A DNA stretch of 18,113 bases from CAZCBD01 sp964496755 (GTDB taxonomy: Bacteria; Bacteroidota; Ignavibacteria; Ignavibacteriales; Melioribacteraceae), in assembly GCA_964496755.1 (NCBI GenBank), contig CAZCBD010000032.1, forward strand, positions 1 through 18,113, given 5' to 3'. How positions within the stretch are numbered: position 1 is the stretch's first letter; every line of letters begins with the position of its first letter. Made by a program: the position numbers and the translations under genes. Positions 1-6,133 of the stretch are shown here, piece by piece. The notes beneath the pieces were generated by a model. That model made no database searches, was not told where the DNA came from, and saw only the letters and a list, made by a program, of their open reading frames with translations.

Positions 1-495
1 TTTCAATGGGCTATAAATCCCGTATGATAACTTGTATGCCAAAACCATTAAAATTTAATGATTGTCACGTAATTAATACAGTTTACTCAAAACAATTGAA
101 TAAATGGATTTGGTTAGATCCTACTTTTGATGCTTATGTTATGAACGAAAAAGGTGAATTGTTAGGAATTCAAGAAGTCCGAGAACGCCTGATAAATGAC
201 CAACCATTAATTTTAAATCCGGAAGCGAATTGGAATAGACAAAGCAGTCAAACAAAAGAACAATATTTGTATAACTATATGGCAAAGAATCTTTATCGAT
301 TAGAAACACCAATTCATTCAACATATAATTATGAAACAATGAAAAAAGGCAAAACATATAGAATATATTCAATTACTTCCTCTTGATGGAATTAATCAAA
401 AACCTGAAATTGAGATTATTAATAATAAGAAATTAAAAGTTACTTATAAGACTTACATAACAAATAATCCCAAGCGGTTTTGGGAACAAGAATAA
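1..495 (+). pseudogene. Transglutaminase-like protein, 3' part, with a frameshift near the C-terminus
   Basis: The reading frame is already open at the left edge, so the true start and the catalytic cysteine lie outside the window. Counting from the ATG at 6, the visible part has the other two residues of a transglutaminase-like triad: His21 in DCHVINTVYS and Asp38 in WIWLDPTFDAY. The rest, with EVRERLI and YMAKNLYRLE, fits the C-terminal part of transglutaminase-superfamily proteins common in the Bacteroidetes/Chlorobi group (from memory). The frame stops at 384-386. In the +1 frame from about 343 the sequence continues as EYIQLLPLDGINQ and ends with ITNNPKRFWEQE before a TAA at 493-495, which looks like the natural C-terminus. 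One extra base, most simply in the A run at 342-347, would explain this. It may be a real mutation, a sequencing error, or a harmless truncation after the catalytic domain. Family confidence is good; pseudogene status is uncertain. Confidence 0.7.
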
Positions 496-700
496 CCGGT
501 AGCCAACAATGTATGTAAGTATGCCACAGAAAGTTGTAAACCTGAAAGTGGAGAATTACCAACAAAAAAATGAAATTTTGGAAACATTAGAAATTATATC
601 AGAACGATTTTAAAATATGATAGAATATAAAATAATGAAAGCAGAACAAAGGCTATAAGCAATGCAGGGTATAATATTAATTGAAATTTAAGAGAAACAA
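496..700. other. Spacer with short degenerate repeats and a doubtful 30-codon ORF
   Basis: This 205-base spacer holds no convincing gene. A short ORF at 521-613 (+) encodes 30 residues beginning MPQKVVNLKVENYQQ and ending EIISERF. It has no recognisable family and no good ribosome binding site, and looks like a fragment. Two stretches resemble each other: 504-526 (AACAATG, then TATGTAAGTATGCC) and 644-667 (AACAAAGGC, then TATAAGCAATGCAGG). AGAG at 690-693 precedes the ATG at 701 and may serve as its ribosome binding site. No clear promoter was found. Confidence 0.4.
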
Positions 701-1777
701 ATGACAAAAAGAGTAGTTGGTATTGATGTGGCACGTGCATTGGCAATTATCGGGATGATAATCGTTAATTTCAAGATTGCTTTCGGTGATAAAGGGAATG
801 AAGTTTATAAATTATTTGCCGGTATATTTGAAGGTAAGGCAGCTGCTACTTTTGTTGTTCTTGCCGGCATAGGCGTTGCCTTTATGTCAAATAATGTAGT
901 TGAAAGTAACGATAAAGTAAAACTTAAAAATACACGAATTAGAATTGCTAAAAGGGCAATATTTCTTTTCGTTATAGGGCTTTTATATACACCAATTTGG
1001 ATAGCCGATATTCTGCATTTTTATGGAATTTATATGTTAATAACACTACTCTTAATATCAAGTAGTCGGGAATTAATTTTTAGTTCGGGGTTGCTGTTAA
1101 TTCTAATTTACCCCTTATTAATGTTGTTTTTGCAGTATGATACCGGTTGGAATTTTGCAACATTTGTTTATTCGGATTTTTGGTCGGTTTCCGGATTTTT
1201 CCGTAACCTCTTTTACAATGGATTTCACCCTGTGATTCCTTGGACGGCATTTATGTTTTTAGGGTTATGGTTCGGTAAACAAGATCTGTCTAATGAAAAG
1301 TTTATTAAAAAAACCATGCTAGTGAGTATTGGTATATTCATAACAATGCTTTTGTTATCAGAATTTTTAATTACAGTTCTTTCAGAAGGAGATCAAGCAA
1401 CAATATTGGAGTTGAAACAAGTTCTGGGAACAAGTCCAATGCCACCATTACCAATTTATATGATTTCCGGTAGTTCCATTGCGATTTTTATTATTTCGAC
1501 GAGTATATTAATTGCAAAAAAATATGAATCTAATTTTATAATTGTTGCGTTAACTAAAACCGGACAACTTGCTTTAACTTTTTATGTTGCCCATGTAATT
1601 ATAGGAATGGGGATTGTAGAATTTATTGATCCTGAAAAAATGGGAAAATACTCAATAGAATTTTCAATTATTTATGCATTACTCTTTAGTGTCTTTTGTA
1701 TTTTATTTGCTGTGATCTGGAGTAAGCATAAAAAAACCGGACCTTTGGAATGGGTAATGAGAAAAATTGCAAAATAG
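701..1777 (+). CDS. Multi-pass membrane protein of the DUF418/DUF1624 (acyltransferase-3-like) type
   Basis: The protein has 358 residues and is strongly hydrophobic, with roughly eight to ten predicted membrane helices by eye. It starts with GIDVARALAIIGMIIVN at residues 8-24, followed by EGKAAATFVVLAGIG. This is the usual opening of YeiB/DUF418 and heparan-alpha-glucosaminide N-acetyltransferase-like (DUF1624) proteins. His176 lies in the loop motif HPVIPW, and a late helix carries TGQLALTFYVAHV. The C-terminus GPLEWVMRKIA resembles the end of DUF418 proteins. These families are thought to move acyl groups across the inner membrane, but most members have no known substrate, so I give no specific function. 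The ATG at 701 fits the family start. The neighbouring genes do not suggest a pathway. Codon use is AT-rich like the rest of the left region. Confidence 0.7.
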   Translation: MTKRVVGIDVARALAIIGMIIVNFKIAFGDKGNEVYKLFAGIFEGKAAATFVVLAGIGVAFMSNNVVESNDKVKLKNTRIRIAKRAIFLFVIGLLYTPIWIADILHFYGIYMLITLLLISSSRELIFSSGLLLILIYPLLMLFLQYDTGWNFATFVYSDFWSVSGFFRNLFYNGFHPVIPWTAFMFLGLWFGKQDLSNEKFIKKTMLVSIGIFITMLLLSEFLITVLSEGDQATILELKQVLGTSPMPPLPIYMISGSSIAIFIISTSILIAKKYESNFIIVALTKTGQLALTFYVAHVIIGMGIVEFIDPEKMGKYSIEFSIIYALLFSVFCILFAVIWSKHKKTGPLEWVMRKIAK

Positions 1778-2064
1778 GATAAATGCTTTATTCTAAGCTT
1801 CTGTTGAAAATCCTAAAGAAAGATGGCATAAAGAAAATATCAAGCTTACTATATAATGTTTCGGCTCTGTTTGTACATCAATAGATAGTTTGTGTAAACT
1901 GCTTTTTGCTAATTTGCAAATTACCCCTCTATTTTTTTACTAACAAATTCCATCTTTTTTCACGAATTTTGCTTATGCTTTTACAATGGATATTTAAAAG
2001 ACTTACGACTGATTCAATAGCATGAAAAGAAGCCAAGTGCAGAATAAAGAATAAGAGGAAAAAG
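1778..2064. other. Spacer, possibly with a decayed insertion-sequence end
   Basis: No ORF of note lies in this 287-base spacer. The stretch 1890-1904, GTTTGTGTAAACTGC, read on the minus strand gives CAGTTTACACAAAC. That resembles, from memory, the terminal repeats of some IS256-family elements, but no transposase fragment was seen. A 14-bp palindrome sits at 1910-1923. TTGCTT at 1969-1974 and TATTTA at 1991-1996 (16-base spacer) could form a weak promoter for the next gene. GAGG at 2055-2058 is a good ribosome binding site for the ATG at 2065. Confidence 0.35.
1910..1923. repeat. 14-bp perfect palindrome in the spacer upstream of the DUF486 gene
   Basis: TAATTTGCAAATTA reads the same on both strands. 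It is the size and symmetry of a dimeric repressor site, about 140 bases upstream of the DUF486 start. In AT-rich DNA such a palindrome can arise by chance, and no regulator gene is visible in the window, so an operator role is only a possibility. Confidence 0.35.
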
Positions 2065-2433
2065 ATGAAAGGAATACTTACAATAGGATTATTGATACTA
2101 TCAAATACATTTATGACTATCGCATGGTATGGTCATTTAAAATTTTCCGAATGGAAATGGTTCAATAAGTTGGGGTTAATTTCAATTATATTGATAAGCT
2201 GGGGCGTTGCTTTGTTTGAATACCTATTTCAAGTACCGGCAAATAGAATAGGTTTTGATGGTAATGGCGGTCCGTTTTCGCTTGTTCAGTTAAAAGTTAT
2301 CCAAGAAGTAATAACATTAGTTGTTTTCGGTTTGTTTACAGTATTATTTTTTAAAAATCAAACAATTAAATGGAATCACATTATTGCGTTTGCATTTATA
2401 ATATTAGCCGTTTACTTCATGTTTAAAGAATAG
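2065..2433 (+). CDS. DUF486 family small membrane protein (DMT-like)
   Basis: This 122-residue protein has four hydrophobic segments, at roughly residues 3-21, 35-55, 79-97 and 103-120. It carries the family signature FEYLFQVPANRIGF, followed by FSLVQLKVIQEVITLVVF. This pattern and length are typical of DUF486, a group of short four-helix proteins related to the drug/metabolite transporter superfamily and presumably located in the inner membrane. The transported substrate, if any, is not known for the family. The ATG at 2065 is supported by GAGG at 2055-2058, six bases upstream. The gene stands alone, separated from its neighbours by about 290 and 330 bases. The product family is quite certain; the function is not. 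Confidence 0.85.
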   Translation: MKGILTIGLLILSNTFMTIAWYGHLKFSEWKWFNKLGLISIILISWGVALFEYLFQVPANRIGFDGNGGPFSLVQLKVIQEVITLVVFGLFTVLFFKNQTIKWNHIIAFAFIILAVYFMFKE

Positions 2434-2542
2434 GATTAGGTGCTTGTGAAAAGAGGAAATTGGGAAACTACATTTCAGAAGAATTAAAAGAACTTGAGTC
2501 AAAACAAAATTCAGCTTTATCATTAAAATTAGAGAACCGGAG

Positions 2543-2562
2543 GGCAATAAAAAAATATTGCC
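2543..2562 (+). terminator. Weak stem-loop, possible terminator after the DUF486 gene
   Basis: GGCAATA at 2543-2549 pairs perfectly with TATTGCC at 2556-2562 across a loop of six A. The downstream sequence ATAGTTTT has only a short T run, so termination would be weak. It lies 110 bases after the DUF486 stop codon. On the minus strand the A-rich loop gives no T tail outside the stem. Confidence 0.3.
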
Positions 2563-2713
2563 ATAGTTTTAGCAGTAAAAGGCACCAAAAGTGAAACAAA
2601 AAGTAAAAATTCTTCATAAAAATTATTGAAAATTAAAAAATAAACTTATATATTTAAAATCTTCTTTGAAATTCTGTTTAAAGTTTGATGTGCTCGGCTA
2701 AGAAAAATATGAT

Positions 2714-2742
2714 TTGATATTTTAAAAGAAAATAATTAACTT
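2714..2742 (+). promoter_or_regulatory. Possible sigma-70-type promoter for the tRNA cluster
   Basis: TTGATA at 2714-2719 and TAACTT at 2737-2742 are separated by 17 bases and would start transcription about 15 bases before tRNA-Tyr. The -35 box matches TTGACA at five of six positions; the -10 box is poor (three of six). The position is suitable, but the match is not strong. Confidence 0.35.
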
Positions 2743-2765
2743 AGCGATTCATTTGTAAAAAATAT

Positions 2766-2848
2766 GGGAAGGCGCCAAAGCTGGAGAGTTGGGGCGGACT
2801 GTAAATCCGTTGGCTAAGCCTGAGGGGGTTCGATTCCCTCCCTTCCCA
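2766..2848 (+). tRNA. tRNA-Tyr (anticodon GTA)
   Basis: The acceptor arms GGGAAGG (2766-2772) and CCTTCCC (2841-2847) pair perfectly, with A2848 as discriminator. The anticodon GTA is at 2801-2803. The T loop is TTCGATT between GGGGG and CCCTC. The 83-base length includes the long variable arm expected of a class II tRNA-Tyr. The CCA end is not encoded; the next bases are CAA. Confidence 0.96.
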
Positions 2849-2867
2849 CAAGAGAGTTACTAAGTAA

Positions 2868-2892
2868 GCAAACTATCAAAGAATAGCTTTGC
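2868..2892 (+). other. Hairpin between tRNA-Tyr and tRNA-Gly
   Basis: GCAAACTAT at 2868-2876 pairs with ATAG at 2883-2886 and TTTGC at 2888-2892, with one bulged C at 2887 and a six-base loop. It is not followed by a strong T run, so it is more likely part of tRNA precursor folding or processing than a terminator. The role is inferred. Confidence 0.4.
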
Positions 2893-2906
2893 ATTTCTTG
2901 TTATAG

Positions 2907-2979
2907 GCGGGGGTAACTCAATTGGTAGAGTCACAGCCTTCCAAGCTGTTGGTTGCGGGTTCGAGTCCCGTCTCCCGCT
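2907..2979 (+). tRNA. tRNA-Gly (anticodon TCC)
   Basis: The acceptor arms GCGGGGG (2907-2913) and CTCCCGC (2972-2978) pair with one G-U, and T2979 is the discriminator. The anticodon stem ACAGC/GCTGT encloses CTTCCAA, giving TCC at 2940-2942. The T loop TTCGAGT is canonical. No CCA is encoded. Confidence 0.96.
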
Positions 2980-2990
2980 CAAGTATAAAA

Positions 2991-3063
<73 letters not shown>

Positions 3064-3065
3064 CG

Positions 3066-3090
3066 AGGTATTTCAGATGCCTTTTTTTTT
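3066..3090 (+). terminator. Rho-independent terminator-like hairpin after tRNA-Thr
   Basis: AGGTAT at 3066-3071 pairs with ATGCCT at 3077-3082 (one G-U) around a five-base loop. The T ending the stem is followed by eight more, so nine T run from 3082 to 3090. It starts three bases after tRNA-Thr. The stem is short, so termination may be partial and rpmG may be read through. Confidence 0.55.
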
Positions 3091-3125
3091 GCTCAAAAAA
3101 TTGATGACAAAAAAAAGGTTTTTTT
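3080..3125 (+). terminator. Second, overlapping hairpin with its own T run
   Basis: CCTTTTTTTT at 3080-3089 can pair with AAAAAAAAGG at 3109-3118, a 10-bp stem with a 19-base loop, followed by seven T at 3119-3125. Its 5' arm uses CCT at 3080-3082, which is also the 3' arm end of the hairpin at 3066-3082, so the two structures exclude each other. The stem is mostly A-T and weak. It may be an attenuator or simply a chance product of A and T runs. Confidence 0.4.
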
Positions 3126-3172
3126 AAGTTTTAAATAATTTTGAAAGTTTAAAAAAAACATAAGAGACTGGT

Positions 3173-3340
3173 ATGGCTAAAGCAAAGAATTTGAGAGTCA
3201 GAATAATTTTGGAGAGTACAGCTGGTACAGGATTTAGATATACTGCAATGAAAAATAAAAGAAATCATCCTTCTCGTGTGGAATATAAAAAATATGATCC
3301 TGTAGTTAGAAAACACGTAATATTCAAAGAAACCAAATAA
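3173..3340 (+). CDS. rpmG: 50S ribosomal protein L33
   Basis: This 55-residue protein starts MAKAKNLRVRIILESTAGTG and contains GFRYTAMKNKRNHPSRVEYKKYD in its middle, ending HVIFKETK. The length and pattern match L33, a small protein of the large ribosomal subunit near the E site. It has no cysteine at all, so it is the zinc-independent (C-minus) form. The ATG at 3173 has only a weak upstream purine stretch (TAAGAGA at 3161-3167). It lies between tRNA-Thr and tRNA-Trp. The stop codon is followed at once by eight T (3341-3348). The location of rpmG next to tRNA-Trp and secE is common in bacteria. Confidence 0.95.
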   Translation: MAKAKNLRVRIILESTAGTGFRYTAMKNKRNHPSRVEYKKYDPVVRKHVIFKETK

Positions 3341-3352
3341 TTTTTTTTGAAT

Positions 3353-3425
<73 letters not shown>

Positions 3426-3451
3426 CAACTTACGGATAAAGATTAAAAACT

Positions 3452-3634
3452 ATGAAAGAAAAAATAATTAAGTTTTTTAGTGATGTTACCAAGGAAATGA
3501 AAAAAGTTACTTGGCCAACAAAAGAAGAGTTAAAAGAATCTACGGTTGTTGTAATTGTAGTTTGTTTAGCTCTTGCTGTATTTACATATTTAATTGATAT
3601 GGGTATTTCAGTAATTTTTAAAGAGATTTTTTAA
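3452..3634 (+). CDS. secE: Protein translocase subunit SecE
   Basis: This 60-residue protein is the short one-helix form of SecE, which clamps SecY in the SecYEG export channel of the inner membrane. Residues 12-25 carry the family motif VTKEMKKVTWPTKE, the amphipathic cytoplasmic helix and hinge. A single membrane segment follows at about 30-55. It is the usual neighbour of nusG: its TAA at 3632-3634 abuts the GTG of nusG with no gap, which suggests coupled translation. The upstream ribosome binding site is weak. It follows tRNA-Trp directly, so the tRNA must be cut from the same precursor if they share a promoter. Confidence 0.96.
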   Translation: MKEKIIKFFSDVTKEMKKVTWPTKEELKESTVVVIVVCLALAVFTYLIDMGISVIFKEIF

Positions 3635-4180
3635 GTGGATGAATTAAAAGCAAAATGGTATGTTGTAAGAACTTTTTCGGGACATGAGAACAAAGTGAAG
3701 TCTTTGATTGACCTTGAACTTAGGGATAATGAAGAATTGCGCGCCAGAATTTATGATGTTTTGGTTCCTACCGAAAAGGTTTTTGAAGTTAAGGATGGTA
3801 AAAAGCGCACTCGCACAAAAAACTTTTTTCCGGGGTACCTTTTGCTTCATGCGGATTTGGATAATCGTGTAATTGATTTTGTTTCCAATCTTCAGTCGGT
3901 ATTAGGATTTTTGGGAACAAAAAAACAACCGAATGCACTTCAACCCGAAGAGGTTAAAAGAATTGTCGGCAGAATTACGCAAGATGAAAATACCGAAAGA
4001 ACCGAAACTATTTTTAGAAATGGTGACTTTGTTAAAATTATTGACGGGCCATTTAATAATTTCTCAGGTACCGTTGAAGAAGTTTATGAAGATAAGATGA
4101 AAATAAAAGTTATGGTTTCTATCTTCGGCAGAAAAACTCCGGTTGAAATTGATTTTGCACAGGCTGAATTGGAACAGTGA
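3635..4180 (+). CDS. nusG: Transcription termination/antitermination factor NusG
   Basis: This 181-residue protein has the NGN domain at about residues 6-110, with KWYVVRTFSGHENKVK at the start and FFPGYLLL in the middle, which binds the RNA polymerase clamp. A linker leads to a C-terminal KOW domain at about 126-160 (GDFVKIIDGPFNNFSGTVEEV), which contacts Rho or ribosomal protein S10. The length is typical. The GTG start at 3635 directly follows the secE stop and has no strong Shine-Dalgarno of its own, consistent with translational coupling to secE. No unusual insert was seen. Confidence 0.96.
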   Translation: MDELKAKWYVVRTFSGHENKVKSLIDLELRDNEELRARIYDVLVPTEKVFEVKDGKKRTRTKNFFPGYLLLHADLDNRVIDFVSNLQSVLGFLGTKKQPNALQPEEVKRIVGRITQDENTERTETIFRNGDFVKIIDGPFNNFSGTVEEVYEDKMKIKVMVSIFGRKTPVEIDFAQAELEQ

Positions 4181-4205
4181 TTTAGCCTTTTAGCAGTTTA
4201 AGTAA

Positions 4206-4227
4206 GTTATATGCAAAAGATTATAAC
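4206..4227 (+). other. Small inverted repeat in the leader of rplK
   Basis: GTTATA at 4206-4211 is complementary to TATAAC at 4222-4227, with a ten-base loop. It lies in the 100-base nusG-rplK gap. In E. coli, L1 binds the mRNA upstream of rplK to control rplK-rplA. I cannot show that this weak AT-rich stem is that site. Confidence 0.25.
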
Positions 4228-4280
4228 ATAATAATAAGTGATAAATTAAAATAAATCGTAAGTAATAAACAGGTTCAGTT

Positions 4281-4706
4281 ATGGCTAAAAAAATAAGCGG
4301 ATATATTAAGCTTCAAATTCCGGCAGGACAAGCAAATCCATCACCACCGGTAGGCCCGGCATTAGGCCAAAAAGGTGTAAATATTATGGAGTTTTGTAAG
4401 CAATTTAATGCAAAAACTTCAGATAAAGCCGGCTTAATTATTCCAGTTGTTATTACTGTATATCAGGATAAATCGTTTACTTTTATTACAAAAACTCCAC
4501 CGGCAGCGGTGTTATTGAAAAAAACTTTGAACTTAAAAAGTGGTTCTGCCGAGCCGAATAAAATTAAAGTAGCAAAAGTAACCAGAGATCAACTGAAGGA
4601 AATTGCAGAAACAAAAATGCCGGATTTAAATGCAAACGATATGGATCATGCAATTAATATGATTGCCGGAACTGCAAGAAGTATGGGAATAACAGTTGTT
4701 GATTAG
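4281..4706 (+). CDS. rplK: 50S ribosomal protein L11
   Basis: This 141-residue protein has the standard L11 length. The N-terminal domain begins KISGYIKLQIPAGQANPSPP and VGPALGQKGVNIMEFCKQFN, the proline-rich part that lies at the thiopeptide and GTPase-centre site. The C-terminal rRNA-binding domain includes KIAKVTRDQ-like sequence (IKVAKVTRDQLKEIAE) and ends with GTARSMGITVV. L11 binds 23S rRNA at the base of the L10-L7/L12 stalk and takes part in factor binding and the stringent response. The ATG at 4281 matches the family start; the ribosome binding site is only a weak AGG. rplA follows 31 bases later, as nearly always. Confidence 0.97.
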   Translation: MAKKISGYIKLQIPAGQANPSPPVGPALGQKGVNIMEFCKQFNAKTSDKAGLIIPVVITVYQDKSFTFITKTPPAAVLLKKTLNLKSGSAEPNKIKVAKVTRDQLKEIAETKMPDLNANDMDHAINMIAGTARSMGITVVD

Positions 4707-4737
4707 ATATTATTAACAAGTTTAAGTTGGTAGAAAA

Positions 4738-5442
4738 ATGAAATTGTCTAAAAGAGTAAAAGCGATAAGAGAAAAAGTTGACTTGAAAAAAGAGTATTCA
4801 GTTGACGAAGCAATAAAAACTTTAAAAGAAGTTTCTAATGCTAAATTTACCGAATCTTTTGATTGTGCAATTAGATTAGGGGTTGATCCTAGGCATGCAG
4901 ATCAAATGATTAGAAGTACCGTATCATTACCACACGGTACAGGTAAAGAAGTGAAAGTTTTGGTAATTACAAAAGGCGACAAAGCCGAAGCTGCAAAAGA
5001 AGCCGGTGCCGATTATGTTGGATTTGAAGATTATTTTGAAAAAATCAAAGAAGGTTGGACGGATGTTGATGTGATTATTGCATCGCCCGATGCAATGCCT
5101 CATTTAGGAAAATTAGGTAGAATTTTAGGCCCCAAAGGTTTAATGCCTAATCCTAAAAGTGGTACCGTAACACCGGATGTTGCCAAAGCGGTAAAAGAAG
5201 TGAAAGCCGGTAAAATTGATTTTAGAGTAGATAAAACAGGAATAGTTCATGCTTCATTAGGAAAAATGAGCTTTGATGATAATCAGCTAAAAGAAAATTT
5301 ACTTACTTTTATTTCAACTATTATTAAGCTTAAGCCTGCTTCGGCTAAAGGACAATATGTGAAGAGTTTATATATTTCTTCAACAATGGGTCCCAGTTTA
5401 GCTTTAGAAAAAGATGCAGCTATTTCAATGGCAAAACAATAA
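4738..5442 (+). CDS. rplA: 50S ribosomal protein L1
   Basis: This 234-residue protein has the usual L1 length. It begins MKLSKRVKAIREKVD and carries the conserved ESFDCAIRLGVDPRHADQMI near residue 40, the GRILGPKGLMPNPKSGTVT signature near 130-150, and SSTMGPSLALE at the C-terminus. L1 forms the mobile L1 stalk that helps release deacylated tRNA. In many bacteria it also represses its own operon by binding the mRNA. It lies 31 bases after rplK. A leader of 82 bases follows before rplJ. Confidence 0.97.
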   Translation: MKLSKRVKAIREKVDLKKEYSVDEAIKTLKEVSNAKFTESFDCAIRLGVDPRHADQMIRSTVSLPHGTGKEVKVLVITKGDKAEAAKEAGADYVGFEDYFEKIKEGWTDVDVIIASPDAMPHLGKLGRILGPKGLMPNPKSGTVTPDVAKAVKEVKAGKIDFRVDKTGIVHASLGKMSFDDNQLKENLLTFISTIIKLKPASAKGQYVKSLYISSTMGPSLALEKDAAISMAKQ

Positions 5443-5524
5443 AAATTAAATAATTTAGAATAAAAGTTTACGCACTCAAAAAAAATGCTTCTGCTATTCG
5501 TTAATCAAATAATTTGGGAGAACA

Positions 5525-6046
5525 ATGAATAAAAAAGAGAAAGAAGCGATAGTCTCTCAAATAAAAGAACTGTTAACTCAGTCCACTGCAGTTTATTTGG
5601 TAGATTATTCTGGAATTAACGTAGCACAAATCAATGAAATTCGAAGAGAATTTCTAAAAGAAGATGTTACTTACAAAGTTTTTAAGAATACTTTAGTACA
5701 AAAAGCTTTGGAAGAAATAGGCGGATATGATGAAGTTGTTCCTATGCTTCAAGGAATGACCGGATTCGCATTTACAGGTGAAAATTTTGTTGCACCTGCA
5801 AAAATAATTAAAAAGTATAACAGCAGTTTGAAAAAATTCAAATACAAATGTGCTGTTATTGATGGCCAATATTATGGATCTGATAAACTTGAAGTTCTTG
5901 CTTCAATGCCAACTAAAGAAGAAATTATGGCTAGCATCGTAAGAAGTGTTGCCGCTCCTGCTCAAGGTATTGTTGGTGCAATTAACGGAGTTATCAGAGA
6001 TATTGTTAGTTTGGTAGATCAGATTTCAAAAAAGGAAGCAGCTTAG
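5525..6046 (+). CDS. rplJ: 50S ribosomal protein L10
   Basis: This 173-residue protein opens MNKKEKEAIVSQIKELLTQS and continues with AVYLVDYSGINVAQINEIRR and VTYKVFKNTL, the rRNA-binding domain of L10. The C-terminal helix, from about residue 135, binds L7/L12 dimers. The ATG at 5525 is preceded by GGGAGA at 5516-5521. The 82-base leader (5443-5524) is where L10-L12 autoregulation acts in other bacteria. I see no clear kink-turn or strong stem there. It belongs to the rplJ-rplL pair that forms the ribosomal stalk. Confidence 0.97.
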   Translation: MNKKEKEAIVSQIKELLTQSTAVYLVDYSGINVAQINEIRREFLKEDVTYKVFKNTLVQKALEEIGGYDEVVPMLQGMTGFAFTGENFVAPAKIIKKYNSSLKKFKYKCAVIDGQYYGSDKLEVLASMPTKEEIMASIVRSVAAPAQGIVGAINGVIRDIVSLVDQISKKEAA

Positions 6047-6066
6047 CAAAAAATTAAATTAAACAA

Positions 6067-6089
6067 TTTAAGGCAAAGCGAGCTTTAAA
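6067..6089 (+). other. 8-bp hairpin between rplJ and rplL
   Basis: TTTAAGGC at 6067-6074 pairs with GCTTTAAA at 6082-6089 (one G-U) around a seven-base loop, and ATTTTAG follows. It sits 20 bases after the rplJ stop and 44 bases before rplL. Because L7/L12 is needed in several copies per L10, a processing, stabilising or weak attenuating role is plausible, but this is inference. Confidence 0.4.
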
Positions 6090-6133
6090 ATTTTAGTAAA
6101 TTAAAACGAAAAGATAAATCGGGAGAAATTAAA

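Larger units (their letters stand above)
2434..2765. other. Gene-free stretch between the DUF486 gene and the tRNA cluster
   Basis: I see no supported gene in these 332 bases. One frame is open from 2427 to a TGA at 2592-2594 and would encode GNYISEELKELESKQNSALS in its middle. It has no ATG or GTG start, and I do not recognise it; it may be the remnant of a lost gene. A small stem-loop lies at 2543-2562 and a possible promoter for the tRNAs at 2714-2742. The rest is AT-rich without evident structure. Confidence 0.5.

Noticed and set aside
521..613. 30-codon ORF called as a gene
   Set aside because: It has no good ribosome binding site and no family resemblance, so it is described only as part of the spacer.
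1..2765. Left region as a defence, toxin-antitoxin or other new system
   Set aside because: A transglutaminase-like remnant, a DUF418/DUF1624 protein and a DUF486 protein are separate, widespread families with large gaps between them. There is no operon structure or shared motif to join them into a system.
3082..3125. A and T runs as a CRISPR or simple-repeat locus
   Set aside because: The runs do not form regular repeat-spacer units and are explained better by hairpins with T tails.
5443..5524. Possible L10 autoregulatory leader or promoter before rplJ
   Set aside because: TTTACG and TGCTAT are 19 bases apart, too far for a good promoter, and no kink-turn or convincing stem was seen in the 82 bases.
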